A program made the position numbers and the translations under genes. A DNA stretch of 64,000 bases. Origin: Acidimicrobiales bacterium. GTDB taxonomy: Bacteria > Actinomycetota > Acidimicrobiia > Acidimicrobiales > Poriferisodalaceae. Below are positions 1 through 11,178 of this stretch, piece by piece (within the stretch, counting starts at the first letter, position 1; each line of letters starts with the position of its first letter). Location of the stretch: the NCBI GenBank assembly GCA_014239555.1, contig JAAZYR010000001.1, positions 62,001 to 126,000 of the forward strand. Direction: 5' to 3'. A model generated the notes under the pieces. It was not told the origin of the DNA and searched no databases. It saw only the letters and a list, made by a program, of their open reading frames with translations.

Positions 1-563
1 GCGATGTTTCCGCGTACATCCCCACGAACGTCATCTCGATTACCGACGGTCAAATTTATCTTCAAGATGACCTTTTCAAATCGGGTGTACGCCCCGCGGT
101 GGATGTCGGCGTATCGGTGTCTCGAGTCGGTGGCGCAGCTCAAACCAAAGCAATGAAGAGCGTCGCCGGGACATTAAAAATTGATCTCGCTCAATTCCGA
201 GACCTTGAAGCGTTCGCAACCTTTGGTTCAGAGTTAGATGCCGTTTCCGCAGCTCAGCTGGGGCGCGGATATCGGCTCGTCGAGTTACTCAAACAAGGTC
301 TTAACAGTCCGATGCCGGTCGAAGAGCAGGTGATTTCGATCTACACAGGCACGAATGGCCTTCTCGATGATCTACCAGTCGAAGATGTTCAACGTTTCGA
401 AGCGGAACTGTTGGACGCTCTGAAAACCCGTCACGCCGGACTCTTGGACGAGATCCGCACTACGGGTTCGCTGCCTGAAGATCAGGTCAAGGCGGCTGTA
501 GAAAACTTTAAGGCGACGTTCCAGGTAAGCGTTGACACCCAAGAGAGCGACTCCGAGGTCTGA
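1..563 (+). CDS. atpA: ATP synthase F1 subunit alpha, C-terminal part
   Basis: This is the 3' end of atpA, truncated by the left edge of the window; the first whole codon is at position 3 and about 186 residues remain. The product is the non-catalytic nucleotide-binding alpha subunit of the F1 head. The segment [12 protein letters not shown] is the conserved alpha-subunit region that carries the arginine finger reaching into the catalytic beta site, and the rest matches the helical C-terminal domain. It lies 6 nt upstream of atpG in the usual order alpha-gamma-beta-epsilon, so the identification is secure. Confidence 0.97.
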   Translation, partial: DVSAYIPTNVISITDGQIYLQDDLFKSGVRPAVDVGVSVSRVGGAAQTKAMKSVAGTLKIDLAQFRDLEAFATFGSELDAVSAAQLGRGYRLVELLKQGLNSPMPVEEQVISIYTGTNGLLDDLPVEDVQRFEAELLDALKTRHAGLLDEIRTTGSLPEDQVKAAVENFKATFQVSVDTQESDSEV

Positions 564-569
564 TTTAAA

Positions 570-2994
<2,425 letters not shown>

Positions 2995-3015
2995 TTTCTA
3001 CAGAGAGGCCCACAC

Positions 3016-3399
3016 ATGCAGGTTGAATTTGTCTCTCCTGAAGCAGTGCTTTTTTCGGGTGAATGCTCCCAAGTAGTTACGCGCACCGTTGATGGGGAAA
3101 TCGCTTTTCTCGATAACCACGCCGCGTTCATTGGCGCGCTCGACATCGGTCAGGCTCAGTTGTGGGCAAATGATGGGGTCATCTCCCTCGCAATAAATGG
3201 GGGTTTTGTTGAGGTGAGTGGAAATGCCGTCACGATTCTCAGTGACGGCGCGATGGCCGCCGGGGATATCGACCTGTCCCAAGCTGAGTCAGATTTAGCA
3301 GTCGCAGAAGAGGCGCTTTCCTCTGATGCGGACGATGTGGACGCTGCCAGTGCAAAAAAATGGGCCGAAACTCGCATACAAGTAGCCGCAAGTTCCTGA
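3016..3399 (+). CDS. atpC: ATP synthase F1 subunit epsilon
   Basis: The epsilon subunit of the central stalk, which couples and inhibits rotation. The N-terminal beta-sandwich is recognisable (MQVEFVSPEAVLFSGECSQV, then the region with GEIAFLDNHAAFIGAL). The C-terminal part is a short Ala-rich helical segment (LAVAEEALSSDADD), giving 127 residues, close to mycobacterial size. It is the last gene of the operon. No convincing terminator with a T tract follows. Confidence 0.94.
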   Translation: MQVEFVSPEAVLFSGECSQVVTRTVDGEIAFLDNHAAFIGALDIGQAQLWANDGVISLAINGGFVEVSGNAVTILSDGAMAAGDIDLSQAESDLAVAEEALSSDADDVDAASAKKWAETRIQVAASS

Positions 3400-3459
3400 T
3401 TGTCTATTTTCTTGGGCCCCAAGGAGACTGAAACGCTGGCAACCTGAACGTTCTCTCGT

Positions 3460-3876
3460 TCATTCGGCGAACGCGAGTTCTTTTGGACTAGTCACGATTC
3501 GGTAGTAGCAGCCGGACCTCGTAGCGTTATTTTCGTCCAAAGTATGGCAGCAACCGCGCCCATCTCGGCGCACGCGGTACAACAGCGAATTCTGTTCGCA
3601 GTTCACTCGTACGTCCACTAACGACAGAGTGTCGCCCGAAGTTGCTCCTTTGTGCCAGACCTCGTCCCTCGACGTTGAATAAAGTACTGCGCTTCCTAGC
3701 TCCAAGGTCATACGGAACGCTTCCTCGTTTGCATAACCCACAAACAACACTTCTCCGGAGTCCACTTCTTGAAGCACAACCGGAAGCACTCGGTGCCCAT
3801 TTCGACCTATCTTCCCGACTTTGTCGAAGTCCAGTTGTTGGGTTGTTCCTTCTTCTAAGTCGTTCGTGTCGGACAT
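3460..3876 (-). CDS. hisI: phosphoribosyl-AMP cyclohydrolase, variant metal motif
   Basis: Hydrolyses phosphoribosyl-AMP in step three of histidine synthesis, as a cytosolic zinc enzyme. The 138-residue protein has the family core VWHKGATSGD and three Cys in the expected zinc-ligand order: C93, C109/C110 in the CCHT motif, and C123. The usual DCDxD motif reads NCEQN (residues 92-96), so the Asp residues proposed to bind Mg2+ are Asn, Glu and Asn. The loop between the last two Cys is longer than the common seven residues. I chose the start at 3876 because TATGCT lies 7 nt upstream, giving a leaderless start; an ATG four codons earlier (3888) is the alternative. No other his gene is nearby. Confidence 0.85.
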   Translation of the reverse strand: MSDTNDLEEGTTQQLDFDKVGKIGRNGHRVLPVVLQEVDSGEVLFVGYANEEAFRMTLELGSAVLYSTSRDEVWHKGATSGDTLSLVDVRVNCEQNSLLYRVRRDGRGCCHTLDENNATRSGCYYRIVTSPKELAFAE

Positions 3877-3883
3877 AGAACTG

Positions 3884-3889
3884 AGCATA
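3884..3889 (-). promoter_or_regulatory. -10 box (TATGCT) of leaderless hisI
   Basis: On the minus strand TATGCT is followed by 7 nt and then the ATG at 3876. In actinobacteria this spacing places the transcription start at the start codon. Confidence 0.6.
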
Positions 3890-3936
3890 GAGGTGTTCGT
3901 GTCGGTGCGGCGATATCACAAAAAGCTGTGACCTGT

Positions 3937-4932
3937 TCAAGTGAAATCGACTGACGCGAATTCGCTCAACTTGTCGATGTTGTGTGTTGCTTCAATGCGT
4001 CTCACAGTGCCGCTTTTCGAACGCATTACTAAAGAATCTGAGATTGCGCCTTCGGCAGTAAATCGAATGCCCCGCAATAACTCACCATCGGTGATACCCG
4101 TCGCTGCAAAAAATACGTCTTCGGAGCGGACTAGATCATCGGTGTGGAGAACGCGATCGAGATCAAACCCGGCGTCGGTTGCGGCTTTTCGTTCACTTCC
4201 GTTTCGGGGCCAAAGCTTTCCTTGGATTTCTCCACCAAGGCATTTTAATGCGGCTGCCGAAATTACGCCTTCGGGAGTTCCGCCTACACCAAAGAGAACA
4301 TCAGCCCCGTCGTTAGTCGCTGTAGCTATCGCGCCCGCAACATCACCGTCAGGTATCAGCCGGATGCGCGCCCCGCTCTCGCGGACTTCGTCGATCAATT
4401 CGGCGTGGCGATCGCGGTCGAGAATCACAGCTGTCAAGTCGCGAATCCCGCGACCGGTCGCTGTCGCAATTGCATTGAGATTTTCAGTGGGGCTTTTCTC
4501 GATCGACACCAAACCTTTTGATTCGGGTCCGACCGCAATTTTTTCCATATACACGCACGGACCAGGATCAAACATTGTTCCTCGTGGAGCGACAGCGATC
4601 ACCGAGATGGCGTTACCTCGCCCCAAGGAGGTCAAGGTTGTACCGTCGATCGGATCAACAGCGATGTCGGTCTGAGCGCCCGAGCCATCGCCTATTGCTT
4701 CGCCGTTGTAAAGCATGGGAGCTTCGTCTTTTTCTCCTTCGCCAATGACAACCAAGCCGTCCATTGGAACTGACCCGAGAATAATTCGCATCGCGTCAAC
4801 TGCAGCCCCGTCTGCACCCTCCTTGTCGCCTCGTCCCATCCAACGAGCAGCCGCTAAAGCGGCTGCCTCGGTTGTGCGCACTAATTCGAGGGCCAAATTT
4901 CGATCAGGTAGCTCGGAACGGGCGTTTGCCAT
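3937..4932 (-). CDS. glpX: class II fructose-1,6-bisphosphatase
   Basis: Dephosphorylates fructose-1,6-bisphosphate in gluconeogenesis, in the cytosol. The 331-residue protein has the GlpX signature [12 protein letters not shown] and the metal-binding DPIDGTT at residues 93-99, followed by LTSLGRGNA. Length and N-terminus match family members. The start is supported by a TAGGGT box 8 nt upstream. It is divergently transcribed from the J-domain gene, and its 3' end lies 48 nt from the hisI start region. Confidence 0.96.
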   Translation of the reverse strand: MANARSELPDRNLALELVRTTEAAALAAARWMGRGDKEGADGAAVDAMRIILGSVPMDGLVVIGEGEKDEAPMLYNGEAIGDGSGAQTDIAVDPIDGTTLTSLGRGNAISVIAVAPRGTMFDPGPCVYMEKIAVGPESKGLVSIEKSPTENLNAIATATGRGIRDLTAVILDRDRHAELIDEVRESGARIRLIPDGDVAGAIATATNDGADVLFGVGGTPEGVISAAALKCLGGEIQGKLWPRNGSERKAATDAGFDLDRVLHTDDLVRSEDVFFAATGITDGELLRGIRFTAEGAISDSLVMRSKSGTVRRIEATHNIDKLSEFASVDFT

Positions 4933-4940
4933 AGAGATTG

Positions 4941-4946
4941 ACCCTA
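4941..4946 (-). promoter_or_regulatory. -10 box (TAGGGT) of leaderless glpX
   Basis: On the minus strand TAGGGT is followed by 8 nt and the ATG of glpX. There is no Shine-Dalgarno-like sequence in the short gap. Confidence 0.55.
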
Positions 4947-4991
4947 GCCCCTAGAAACCACCCAGTATGAGCCGTGAGTCGGTTCCGCTAG

Positions 4992-4997
4992 TAGCGT
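4992..4997 (+). promoter_or_regulatory. -10 box (TAGCGT) of leaderless J-domain gene
   Basis: TAGCGT is followed by 7 nt and the GTG at 5005. It supports this GTG as the start. Confidence 0.55.
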
Positions 4998-5004
4998 CCC
5001 GTGT

Positions 5005-5727
5005 GTGATTCTGGCCGAGCTAAACGTCTGGCACTCTCGGCCTGCTGTACCGACCCGTCGCGTTGCTCTAGGCGATGACAATTTGAACTTCGAGCCGACC
5101 CCCGGCCCCGGCGGGCTGCTGCTCGCCGCGGTGGTCGCAAGTTACTCGCAGCAACTTGATGACGACGGAAACGCCGACCTGAACGAACTTTTGAACAGGC
5201 TCGAAATCGGCGCGCGTATTCCTCAGCCACGGCTCCGACACCGCTTGCAACAAGACCGGATTGGACTGACCCGTTCGACTCATCGACTTGTCAGCCTTGC
5301 CAATGGAAATATTTCCCTTGAGCTAGCTCCTAGCGATCGCCCGGAGCCGCACGTACTAGCCGCACTCTATAGGGCGGGTGACGAACCCTCTCCGACGCGT
5401 AGAAGCCTGCTCACCTTGTTGCGTTCCGCGCGGCGTTGGCAAGGCCAAGACAGCCGAGATTTGCTCCGCTATCTAACAGGGGATTCATCGGAAGTTCCCT
5501 GGAACGGAAATCAAATTGTCGACCCAGTTTCCTGGGCCCTTGAAGTTTTGGGATTTCCAACGCAATCGGCTACTGACTTGCCCGACTCTCGTTTAGTTCG
5601 CCGGACCTTCAGGCAAATGCTTCGCAACGTCCACCCAGATCACGGCGGAGCAGCATCGGAAGCCGGTAGTCGGATTGAAGCCTTGACCGCGGCGCGCAAT
5701 ATTTTACTTGATCAAAGGAGCGCGTGA
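5005..5727 (+). CDS. protein with C-terminal J domain
   Basis: A 240-residue cytosolic protein. The last ~45 residues look like part of a J domain: FRQMLRNVHPDHGG with the HPD tripeptide at 210-212, followed by a helix (IEALTAARNILLD). This is the segment by which DnaJ-type cochaperones stimulate Hsp70 ATPase. Residues 1-195 do not match any family I recognise; they contain an Arg-rich stretch (RIPQPRLRHRLQQDR) and an LTLLRSARRW segment. A J domain at the C-terminus is the reverse of canonical DnaJ. The next gene starts 7 nt downstream. Client and function are unknown. Confidence 0.75.
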   Translation: MILAELNVWHSRPAVPTRRVALGDDNLNFEPTPGPGGLLLAAVVASYSQQLDDDGNADLNELLNRLEIGARIPQPRLRHRLQQDRIGLTRSTHRLVSLANGNISLELAPSDRPEPHVLAALYRAGDEPSPTRRSLLTLLRSARRWQGQDSRDLLRYLTGDSSEVPWNGNQIVDPVSWALEVLGFPTQSATDLPDSRLVRRTFRQMLRNVHPDHGGAASEAGSRIEALTAARNILLDQRSA

Positions 5728-5734
5728 TCTGTTG

Positions 5735-6937
5735 ATGTCGAATCGAGTTGATTTAGTCGTCATTGGTGCAGGCATCATTGGGCTCGCGACCGCTCACCGA
5801 TATGTCGTTGAGCATCCCGGCCGATCTGTGCTGGTACTTGAACGCGAACCTGGTGCAGCTTGGCATCAGACTGGGCGTAACTCTGGGGTGCTTCACTCAG
5901 GCATTTATTACGCGCCGGGGTCCATGAAAGCCAGACTCGCTGTGTCGGGTCGAAGCGCCATGGTCGACTTTTGCCGAGAAAACGGTATTCAATATGATGT
6001 CTGCGGCAAGGTCATCGTGGCGACTCGCCGCGACGAGCTCGACAGATTGCGTGCACTTCAAGTTCGGGCGGGAGATAATGGATTGGACGCGGAGCTTATT
6101 GATCGCAATCGGCTAACGGAACTTGAACCAAATTGTGCGGGGATCGAGGCTATCCACGTCCCATCAACGGGGATAGTTTCCTACGCTGCGGTATGTGAGG
6201 TTCTCAGTCATCAGATCGAAACCGCTGGTGGTTCCATCAGATACGAAACCAACGTTTTAGGGATAGAAGACTCTGAGCAAGGAGCCCGGATTTCCACCTC
6301 AGCCGGTGAAATCATTGCAGGGCTCATTGTTAATTGCGCGGGGCTTCGCTGTGATCAAGTAGCCGAGATGGTCGGAGCATCAGATGGGAACCGCATCGTT
6401 CCGTTTCGAGGCGAATATTATGAACTAGTTCCCGAACGGCGCGACCTCGTGAACGGTCTGATTTACCCCGTGCCGGACCCAAGTTTCCCTTTTCTGGGCG
6501 TTCACTTGACTCGCATGATAGATGGAGCGGTACACGCAGGACCGAACGCGGTCTTGGCCTTAGATCGAGAGGGTTATCGGTGGCGAGACGTCAGCGCATC
6601 GCAAGTCTTTGAACATCTAGCGAACCGGGGTTTGTGGAAGTTGGCGCGCAAATACTGGCGTACTGGTGCCGGAGAAGTTTGGCGATCTCTTAGTAAGCAA
6701 GCATTCGTTCGAGCGGTACAGCGTCTAGTTCCTGACATCCGAGCGCAAGATCTAGAAGCAAGCCCGGCCGGGGTGCGGGCTCAGGCAATGGACGCAGATG
6801 GTCAATTGCTCGATGATTTCGCGATAACACAGGCAAGAAACAGCATGCATGTCCTGAATGCGCCTAGTCCCGCAGCAACTGCAAGTCTCGAAATCGCTAA
6901 CCAAATTGTTCAGATGATCGACGCACGTGAGGGATGA
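5735..6937 (+). CDS. lhgO: L-2-hydroxyglutarate oxidase / FAD-dependent oxidoreductase
   Basis: Probably oxidises L-2-hydroxyglutarate to 2-oxoglutarate with FAD. The N-terminus carries the dinucleotide-binding GAGIIG at residues 11-16. The DAO-family features typical of LhgO follow: EREPGAAWHQTGRNSGVLHSG and IYYAPGSMKA. I place the start at ATG 5735; an in-frame TTG at 5732 lies at a better distance from the AAAGGAG at 5714-5720, and a TTG at 5708 would overlap the upstream gene. It is probably co-transcribed with the J-domain gene. Confidence 0.88.
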   Translation: MSNRVDLVVIGAGIIGLATAHRYVVEHPGRSVLVLEREPGAAWHQTGRNSGVLHSGIYYAPGSMKARLAVSGRSAMVDFCRENGIQYDVCGKVIVATRRDELDRLRALQVRAGDNGLDAELIDRNRLTELEPNCAGIEAIHVPSTGIVSYAAVCEVLSHQIETAGGSIRYETNVLGIEDSEQGARISTSAGEIIAGLIVNCAGLRCDQVAEMVGASDGNRIVPFRGEYYELVPERRDLVNGLIYPVPDPSFPFLGVHLTRMIDGAVHAGPNAVLALDREGYRWRDVSASQVFEHLANRGLWKLARKYWRTGAGEVWRSLSKQAFVRAVQRLVPDIRAQDLEASPAGVRAQAMDADGQLLDDFAITQARNSMHVLNAPSPAATASLEIANQIVQMIDAREG

Positions 6938-6941
6938 ACCC

Positions 6942-7736
6942 TTAACTGTTTTGTGCTCTGCCCCGGCCTTGGATACTGGCTCTGCGTTCAGCAACCTTTC
7001 CGGGAGTAAAGCCGGTGCGTTGCAACCACTCCTTACCCATCGACGACTCCAGCGCCCAGCCGTCGTCAACGGTGACGCCGGAAGTGCGTTCATAGGTGTT
7101 GATCATTTGTCGCACCCCTTCTTGGTCGTTGGAACAAATGTCTTGGGCTACGGCGTGGACCGTCGACATGAGGGACTCGTGCGATACCACTCGGTTGACT
7201 AGCCCCCACTCTGCTGCCGTGACAGCGTCGAGGTAGTTGCCTGTCAAGCTCATTTCTCTGGCGCGTCGCACGCCAATTGCCTGGGGCAGAAGGACGCTCA
7301 GTCCCCAACCAGGCATCACACCTACTCGAGCATGGGTATCTGCGAATTTGGCTCTCTCGGACGCGATGAGGAAATCGCATGCCAAAGCCAACTCCAGTCC
7401 ACCGGTTACGGCTACACCGTTGATGGCGCCGATCAGTGGCTTTATCCGTTTTGGGAAAGGACCGCGGGACGTGGAGGGTTGATCTGGATTGATGTTTCCC
7501 CCTGATTCTCCGAGTTCTCGAAGATCAAGACCCGCACAAAAGGCCGGATCGTGTCCCGTCAAAACCAGCACGTTGACTTCGGCATTTTGTTCCAGCGAAT
7601 GAATGGCTTCTGGTAGCCCTTTTAAGACTTCGCTGCTGAGGGCATTCCGAGTTTCCGGCCGATTTAAGGTGATCACTCCAACACCTTGGGAAACTTCGCT
7701 CAACACCGTTCCGTTACCGAACTCCGTAGTTGTCAT
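6942..7736 (-). CDS. enoyl-CoA hydratase/isomerase family protein
   Basis: A crotonase-fold protein of 264 residues that acts on acyl-CoA thioesters. It has the CoA-binding and oxyanion-hole segments DPAFCAGLDLRELG and AINGVAVTGGLELALACDF. The segment FADTHARVGVMPGWGLS has His where rat enoyl-CoA hydratase has the first catalytic Glu (the PE motif), while a Glu is kept in RREMSL-like context further on. Hydratase activity is therefore unproven. The start is the ATG at 7736, preceded by GGAGAGGG; the open frame extends further upstream but that part is not protein-like. It converges on lhgO with a 4-nt gap. Confidence 0.88.
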   Translation of the reverse strand: MTTTEFGNGTVLSEVSQGVGVITLNRPETRNALSSEVLKGLPEAIHSLEQNAEVNVLVLTGHDPAFCAGLDLRELGESGGNINPDQPSTSRGPFPKRIKPLIGAINGVAVTGGLELALACDFLIASERAKFADTHARVGVMPGWGLSVLLPQAIGVRRAREMSLTGNYLDAVTAAEWGLVNRVVSHESLMSTVHAVAQDICSNDQEGVRQMINTYERTSGVTVDDGWALESSMGKEWLQRTGFTPGKVAERRASIQGRGRAQNS

Positions 7737-7790
7737 GTTTTCCCTCTCCAGCCAGAGTCGACATCTATTCTGCCCCCAGGAGGTATCACC

Positions 7791-8363
7791 GTGTCGTCGA
7801 TCGCGGGAGTGGTGTTGTTGCCTGGCGCCGGCGGCACGAAAGAACACCCCACTTTGCGCGCCCTTGAGGAGTCGTTGGCACCGCTTCCGGTAGTCCGGCA
7901 CGAATTTACTTACCGACGAGAAGGAAAAAGAACCCCGCCTCGGGCGCCGAAGCTAGTGTCAGAGCTTTTCGAAGATTGCCGAGAAATATCTGCCCAACTT
8001 GACTGTGACCCTGCCAATCTTGTTTTTGGTGGCCGGTCCATGGGAGGACGAGTCTGTTCGATGGCGGTAGCAGAAGGGCTGCCTGCGGCAGGCCTCATTC
8101 TTCTTAGCTACCCGCTGCATCCACCGAGCAAGCCCGACAAACTTCGAGTTGATCACTTTGGTGCGATAGATGTGCCCTGTCTATTTGTATCTGGAGATAA
8201 CGACCCATTTGGCTCGCCGGCTGAATTCGAACCCCATCTTGATCGCATTAGCAGCGACGTTTCCGTGAAATTCCTCAAAGGTGGTCGACATGACCCGTCG
8301 AATCGTAATCAGAGAGAAACCATCGTTGAATCCGTGAGTGAGTGGCTAGCTGCACTTCGCTAG
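7791..8363 (+). CDS. alpha/beta hydrolase of the KANL3/Tex30-like type
   Basis: A small 190-residue alpha/beta hydrolase, cytosolic. The oxyanion segment LLPGAGGTKEHP at the N-terminus, the nucleophile elbow GGRSMGG, the acid region VSGDNDPFG and the His in GGRHDPSNR follow in the expected order. The substrate is unknown. The GTG start at 7791 has an AGGAGGT ribosome-binding site at 7779-7785. It is divergent from the crotonase gene and converges with the MFS gene. Confidence 0.8.
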   Translation: MSSIAGVVLLPGAGGTKEHPTLRALEESLAPLPVVRHEFTYRREGKRTPPRAPKLVSELFEDCREISAQLDCDPANLVFGGRSMGGRVCSMAVAEGLPAAGLILLSYPLHPPSKPDKLRVDHFGAIDVPCLFVSGDNDPFGSPAEFEPHLDRISSDVSVKFLKGGRHDPSNRNQRETIVESVSEWLAALR

Positions 8364-8382
8364 CCCACAACCTTTCGTACCA

Positions 8383-9882
8383 TTAGTCGCCGAATGCGTC
8401 CTCTGGGTTTAGTACTTCTAGCTCCTGTCGGGTGCCCTCGTGAAAATGTCGCCACACCAAAAGTGCCGCGAGCACTGGGCCTGCCCAGAGAACAAACATC
8501 ACTGGTCCAAAAGAACCCCAACGAACTCGCATCCAACCGGCGGCCAGGATGCCAATTGATCCGCCAACCACGCCGATCGCTCCCACAATTGTCGCAGCTC
8601 GCGCTCGGACAGCCGTAGGAAACATTTCCGCTCTATAAACACCCATCGCTGGGAGTAGTCCGCTGGCCAAAGTGATTGCAGTTAACGCCAGGGGCCAAAG
8701 CAAAACTCCAGAAGAATTAAAGAAAATAGTCGTTAATCCAAGCCCGACTACTGCTGCTACTACCACCACAATCCTTCGCCCTCGTAAATCGGCGACCCGC
8801 CCTGCCACGTATAGGCCAATAGCTCCAGGTGTTGCAGTAATGACCACGAAGAGGCTGACCTTGAGAGCGGTGAAGTCATGCTCGTCGCGTAGATACTCGT
8901 TTCTGAACCAGTCAATGGGTGAGAGGAACAGACCGAGAAGAAAATATGCTCCGCCCAGCAAAGCAATTCGAGGCCAATAGTTTCGTAGCTTTGCCCCAGG
9001 AACGTGACCCCGAAAGCGTCGGCTCTCGGGTAGTTGCCGAATCGCGCCAATAGCGACCGGAATCATGAACAGCGGGATTAGGAAAATAAGGCGCCAAGAC
9101 CACACAGCCACGCCAGCGAGCGGCTGTGCCCAGACGACGAATCCTGCTCCCAGGGCGGCTGACATTCCCAGGAGCGATAAGCCCCAGGCCCTACTCCCCG
9201 CAGGTAGTTCTTCTAATGCAAAAACCATAACGATCGCTGCGAGAGTGGCGTTAGAGGTTCTCACGACCACCAAGCAAATGGCGAATATGCCGAGCGATGG
9301 AGCTAACGCCGCCGCGCAAGATGACGCGATACCGAATCCCATGGCCCACGCGAGTACTCGACGGCGCCCATGACGATCCGCAATTACGGCGCAAGCTATG
9401 GCTAACAGTGTCCCGATCCGTATCAGAGCGCCAAGCACCCCTTGACTTAACTGATCGACGTTGAATTCGTCCGCCGCGTAGGTATGAGTCTCAGCTGGCG
9501 CGTTGGAGAGAAAACCTGAGAGCACGGCAATTGCGCACAGAGTGGCGAAAATTGTCGCAGCTCTTTTCCCTAATCGATCAGGCGCAGCCCAGAACGGTTG
9601 AGTTCCGTCGTAGCGGCGGTTTCGCAGGGCATGACGCACTGGCCATCGGAAAAGGACCCCAAACCAGGGGATAGCTAGGTGGTAATTGAATTCCTCGGTA
9701 ACGGTGTGCTTGTTTGACTCAGACCTAACCCGGAGGGAACGTTCGTAATAGTCGAAAGGACCATCAACCAAAGAAAATCGGTCGTCTCCCAGGGGTGTTT
9801 CTTCAACAAGGTCGGTCCTTGGTGCACGGACGCGAAGAAGTCCTTGGTCATCTAGATGGTGGATAATTTTTAAATGAGCCAC
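8383..9882 (-). CDS. MFS transporter with soluble N-terminal region
   Basis: A membrane transporter of about 499 residues from the GTG at 9882. Roughly residues 110-480 form 12 hydrophobic segments, with the MFS loop motif VIADRHGRRRVLAW after the second helix and its repeat VADLRGRRIVVV in the second half. The first ~100 residues are hydrophilic (VRAPRTDLVEETPLGDDRFS, then a beta-rich segment) and vaguely resemble a SRPBCC-type lipid-binding domain; that is inference. The substrate is unknown. The start is uncertain because the frame stays open into the murA coding region; GTG 9882 leaves the murA start free and has AAGGA 12 nt upstream. Confidence 0.8.
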   Translation of the reverse strand: MAHLKIIHHLDDQGLLRVRAPRTDLVEETPLGDDRFSLVDGPFDYYERSLRVRSESNKHTVTEEFNYHLAIPWFGVLFRWPVRHALRNRRYDGTQPFWAAPDRLGKRAATIFATLCAIAVLSGFLSNAPAETHTYAADEFNVDQLSQGVLGALIRIGTLLAIACAVIADRHGRRRVLAWAMGFGIASSCAAALAPSLGIFAICLVVVRTSNATLAAIVMVFALEELPAGSRAWGLSLLGMSAALGAGFVVWAQPLAGVAVWSWRLIFLIPLFMIPVAIGAIRQLPESRRFRGHVPGAKLRNYWPRIALLGGAYFLLGLFLSPIDWFRNEYLRDEHDFTALKVSLFVVITATPGAIGLYVAGRVADLRGRRIVVVVAAVVGLGLTTIFFNSSGVLLWPLALTAITLASGLLPAMGVYRAEMFPTAVRARAATIVGAIGVVGGSIGILAAGWMRVRWGSFGPVMFVLWAGPVLAALLVWRHFHEGTRQELEVLNPEDAFGD

Positions 9883-9914
9883 GAGAGTGATGTGTCCTTC
9901 GCCACTTCGGTGAA

Positions 9915-9920
9915 CATACT
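9915..9920 (+). promoter_or_regulatory. possible -10 box (CATACT) of leaderless murA
   Basis: CATACT ends 6 nt before the murA GTG. The GGAGAG that touches the start codon is too close to act as a ribosome-binding site. Confidence 0.4.
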
Positions 9921-9926
9921 GGAGAG

Positions 9927-11174
9927 GTGGAGAGATTCCTTGTGCAGGGAAGTGGACCTTTAAACGGGGTCGTCCCCATCGGCGGTGCGAAGAATAGTGC
10001 CCTGAAATTGATGGCAGCTTCGTTGTTGGCAGAGGGATCAACTTCCCTCCTCAACGTCCCCGATATCGCTGACGTAGCCATCATGGGTGAGTTGTTGGAA
10101 GCGATGGGTGTTCAGATTCGGCGAGTTGGTAATCGCATCGATATTGATGTGCCCGCGGAACTAGACCCCGTGGCGCCATACAGCTTGGTCGAGCGGATGC
10201 GGGCCTCAATTGTGGTTCTTGGACCTCTGTTAGCGCGACTTGGGCGCGCCAGGGTGGCGATGCCTGGCGGCGACGACTTCGGTTCACGGCCAATTGACAT
10301 GCATCTTCAGGGCCTAGAACAGTTGGGTGCGACTTTCTCTCATGAACATGGAGATATCACTGGCAAAGCCGATCGACTGGTCGGTGCTGAAGTGCTACTT
10401 GAATTCCCCTCGGTTGGCGCGACTGAGAACTTAATGATGGCGGCGGTTCTAGCCAGAGGAACAACGATCATCGAAAATGCGGCACGTGAACCCGAGATCA
10501 CTGATTTAGCAAACTTTCTTTCCCAAATGGGCGCGACGATCGATGGGTTGGGCACGTCTCGGCTCACAGTCGAAGGTGTTGAAGTGTTGCGGCCGACTAC
10601 ATATACGGTGATCCCAGACCGCGTAGAGGCAGCCACTTTTTTGTCAGCAGTGGCGGTATGCGGAGGTGATGTATTACTTAAAGGCGCTCGTTCGGACCAC
10701 ATGGAAATGTTGATTCGCAAACTCGAAGAGATGGGAATGAGTTTGTCGGCTGAGCCATTGGGACTGCGGGTTGAAGTAAGGAACAGGCTTAGCGCGGTTG
10801 ATATTTCGACTCTTCCTTACCCGGGTTTGGCCACCGACTACAAGCCGTTTTTAGTAACGGCTCTATGTGTAGCTGAAGGTGCCGGAATGGTGACTGAAAA
10901 TATTTTCGCCGGCCGGTTTCGATATATAGATGAATTAGTGCGGATGGGCGCCGAGATTCGGGCCGAGGGTCGACATGCTGTGGTGCGCGGTGTGGAGCGG
11001 CTTTCTGGGGCACCTGTGCGAGCGCACGACATCAGGGCCGGAGCTGCCTTAGTGGTCGCTGGGTTGGCGGCGGAGGGAGAAACCGTCATTTCAAATGCGC
11101 ATCACGTTGATCGGGGATATGAAGATTTGGCCGGTAAACTCTCGTCCGTCGGTGCGCTAGTCACCAGGACCTGA
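9927..11174 (+). CDS. murA: UDP-N-acetylglucosamine 1-carboxyvinyltransferase, Asp-type
   Basis: Transfers enolpyruvate from PEP to UDP-GlcNAc, the first committed step of peptidoglycan synthesis. It has 415 residues, the usual length. The N-terminus (GGAKNSALKLMAA) carries the conserved Lys and Asn of the family. The flexible active-site loop reads VAMPGGDDFGSRP: Asp116 stands where most MurA proteins have the Cys alkylated by fosfomycin. Mycobacterial MurA has the same change. The GTG start matches the usual MERF beginning. MeaB follows 4 nt downstream. Confidence 0.96.
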   Translation: MERFLVQGSGPLNGVVPIGGAKNSALKLMAASLLAEGSTSLLNVPDIADVAIMGELLEAMGVQIRRVGNRIDIDVPAELDPVAPYSLVERMRASIVVLGPLLARLGRARVAMPGGDDFGSRPIDMHLQGLEQLGATFSHEHGDITGKADRLVGAEVLLEFPSVGATENLMMAAVLARGTTIIENAAREPEITDLANFLSQMGATIDGLGTSRLTVEGVEVLRPTTYTVIPDRVEAATFLSAVAVCGGDVLLKGARSDHMEMLIRKLEEMGMSLSAEPLGLRVEVRNRLSAVDISTLPYPGLATDYKPFLVTALCVAEGAGMVTENIFAGRFRYIDELVRMGAEIRAEGRHAVVRGVERLSGAPVRAHDIRAGAALVVAGLAAEGETVISNAHHVDRGYEDLAGKLSSVGALVTRT

Positions 11175-11178
11175 CCTA

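Noticed and set aside
3411-3423. Palindrome CTTGGGCCCCAAG as terminator of the atp operon
   Set aside because: The stem is only five pairs and no T tract follows on either strand.
6942-7901. Crotonase with a 55-residue N-terminal extension
   Set aside because: The extra part lies antisense to the start of the alpha/beta hydrolase, is Arg/His-rich and not family-like; a good ribosome-binding site precedes the ATG at 7736.
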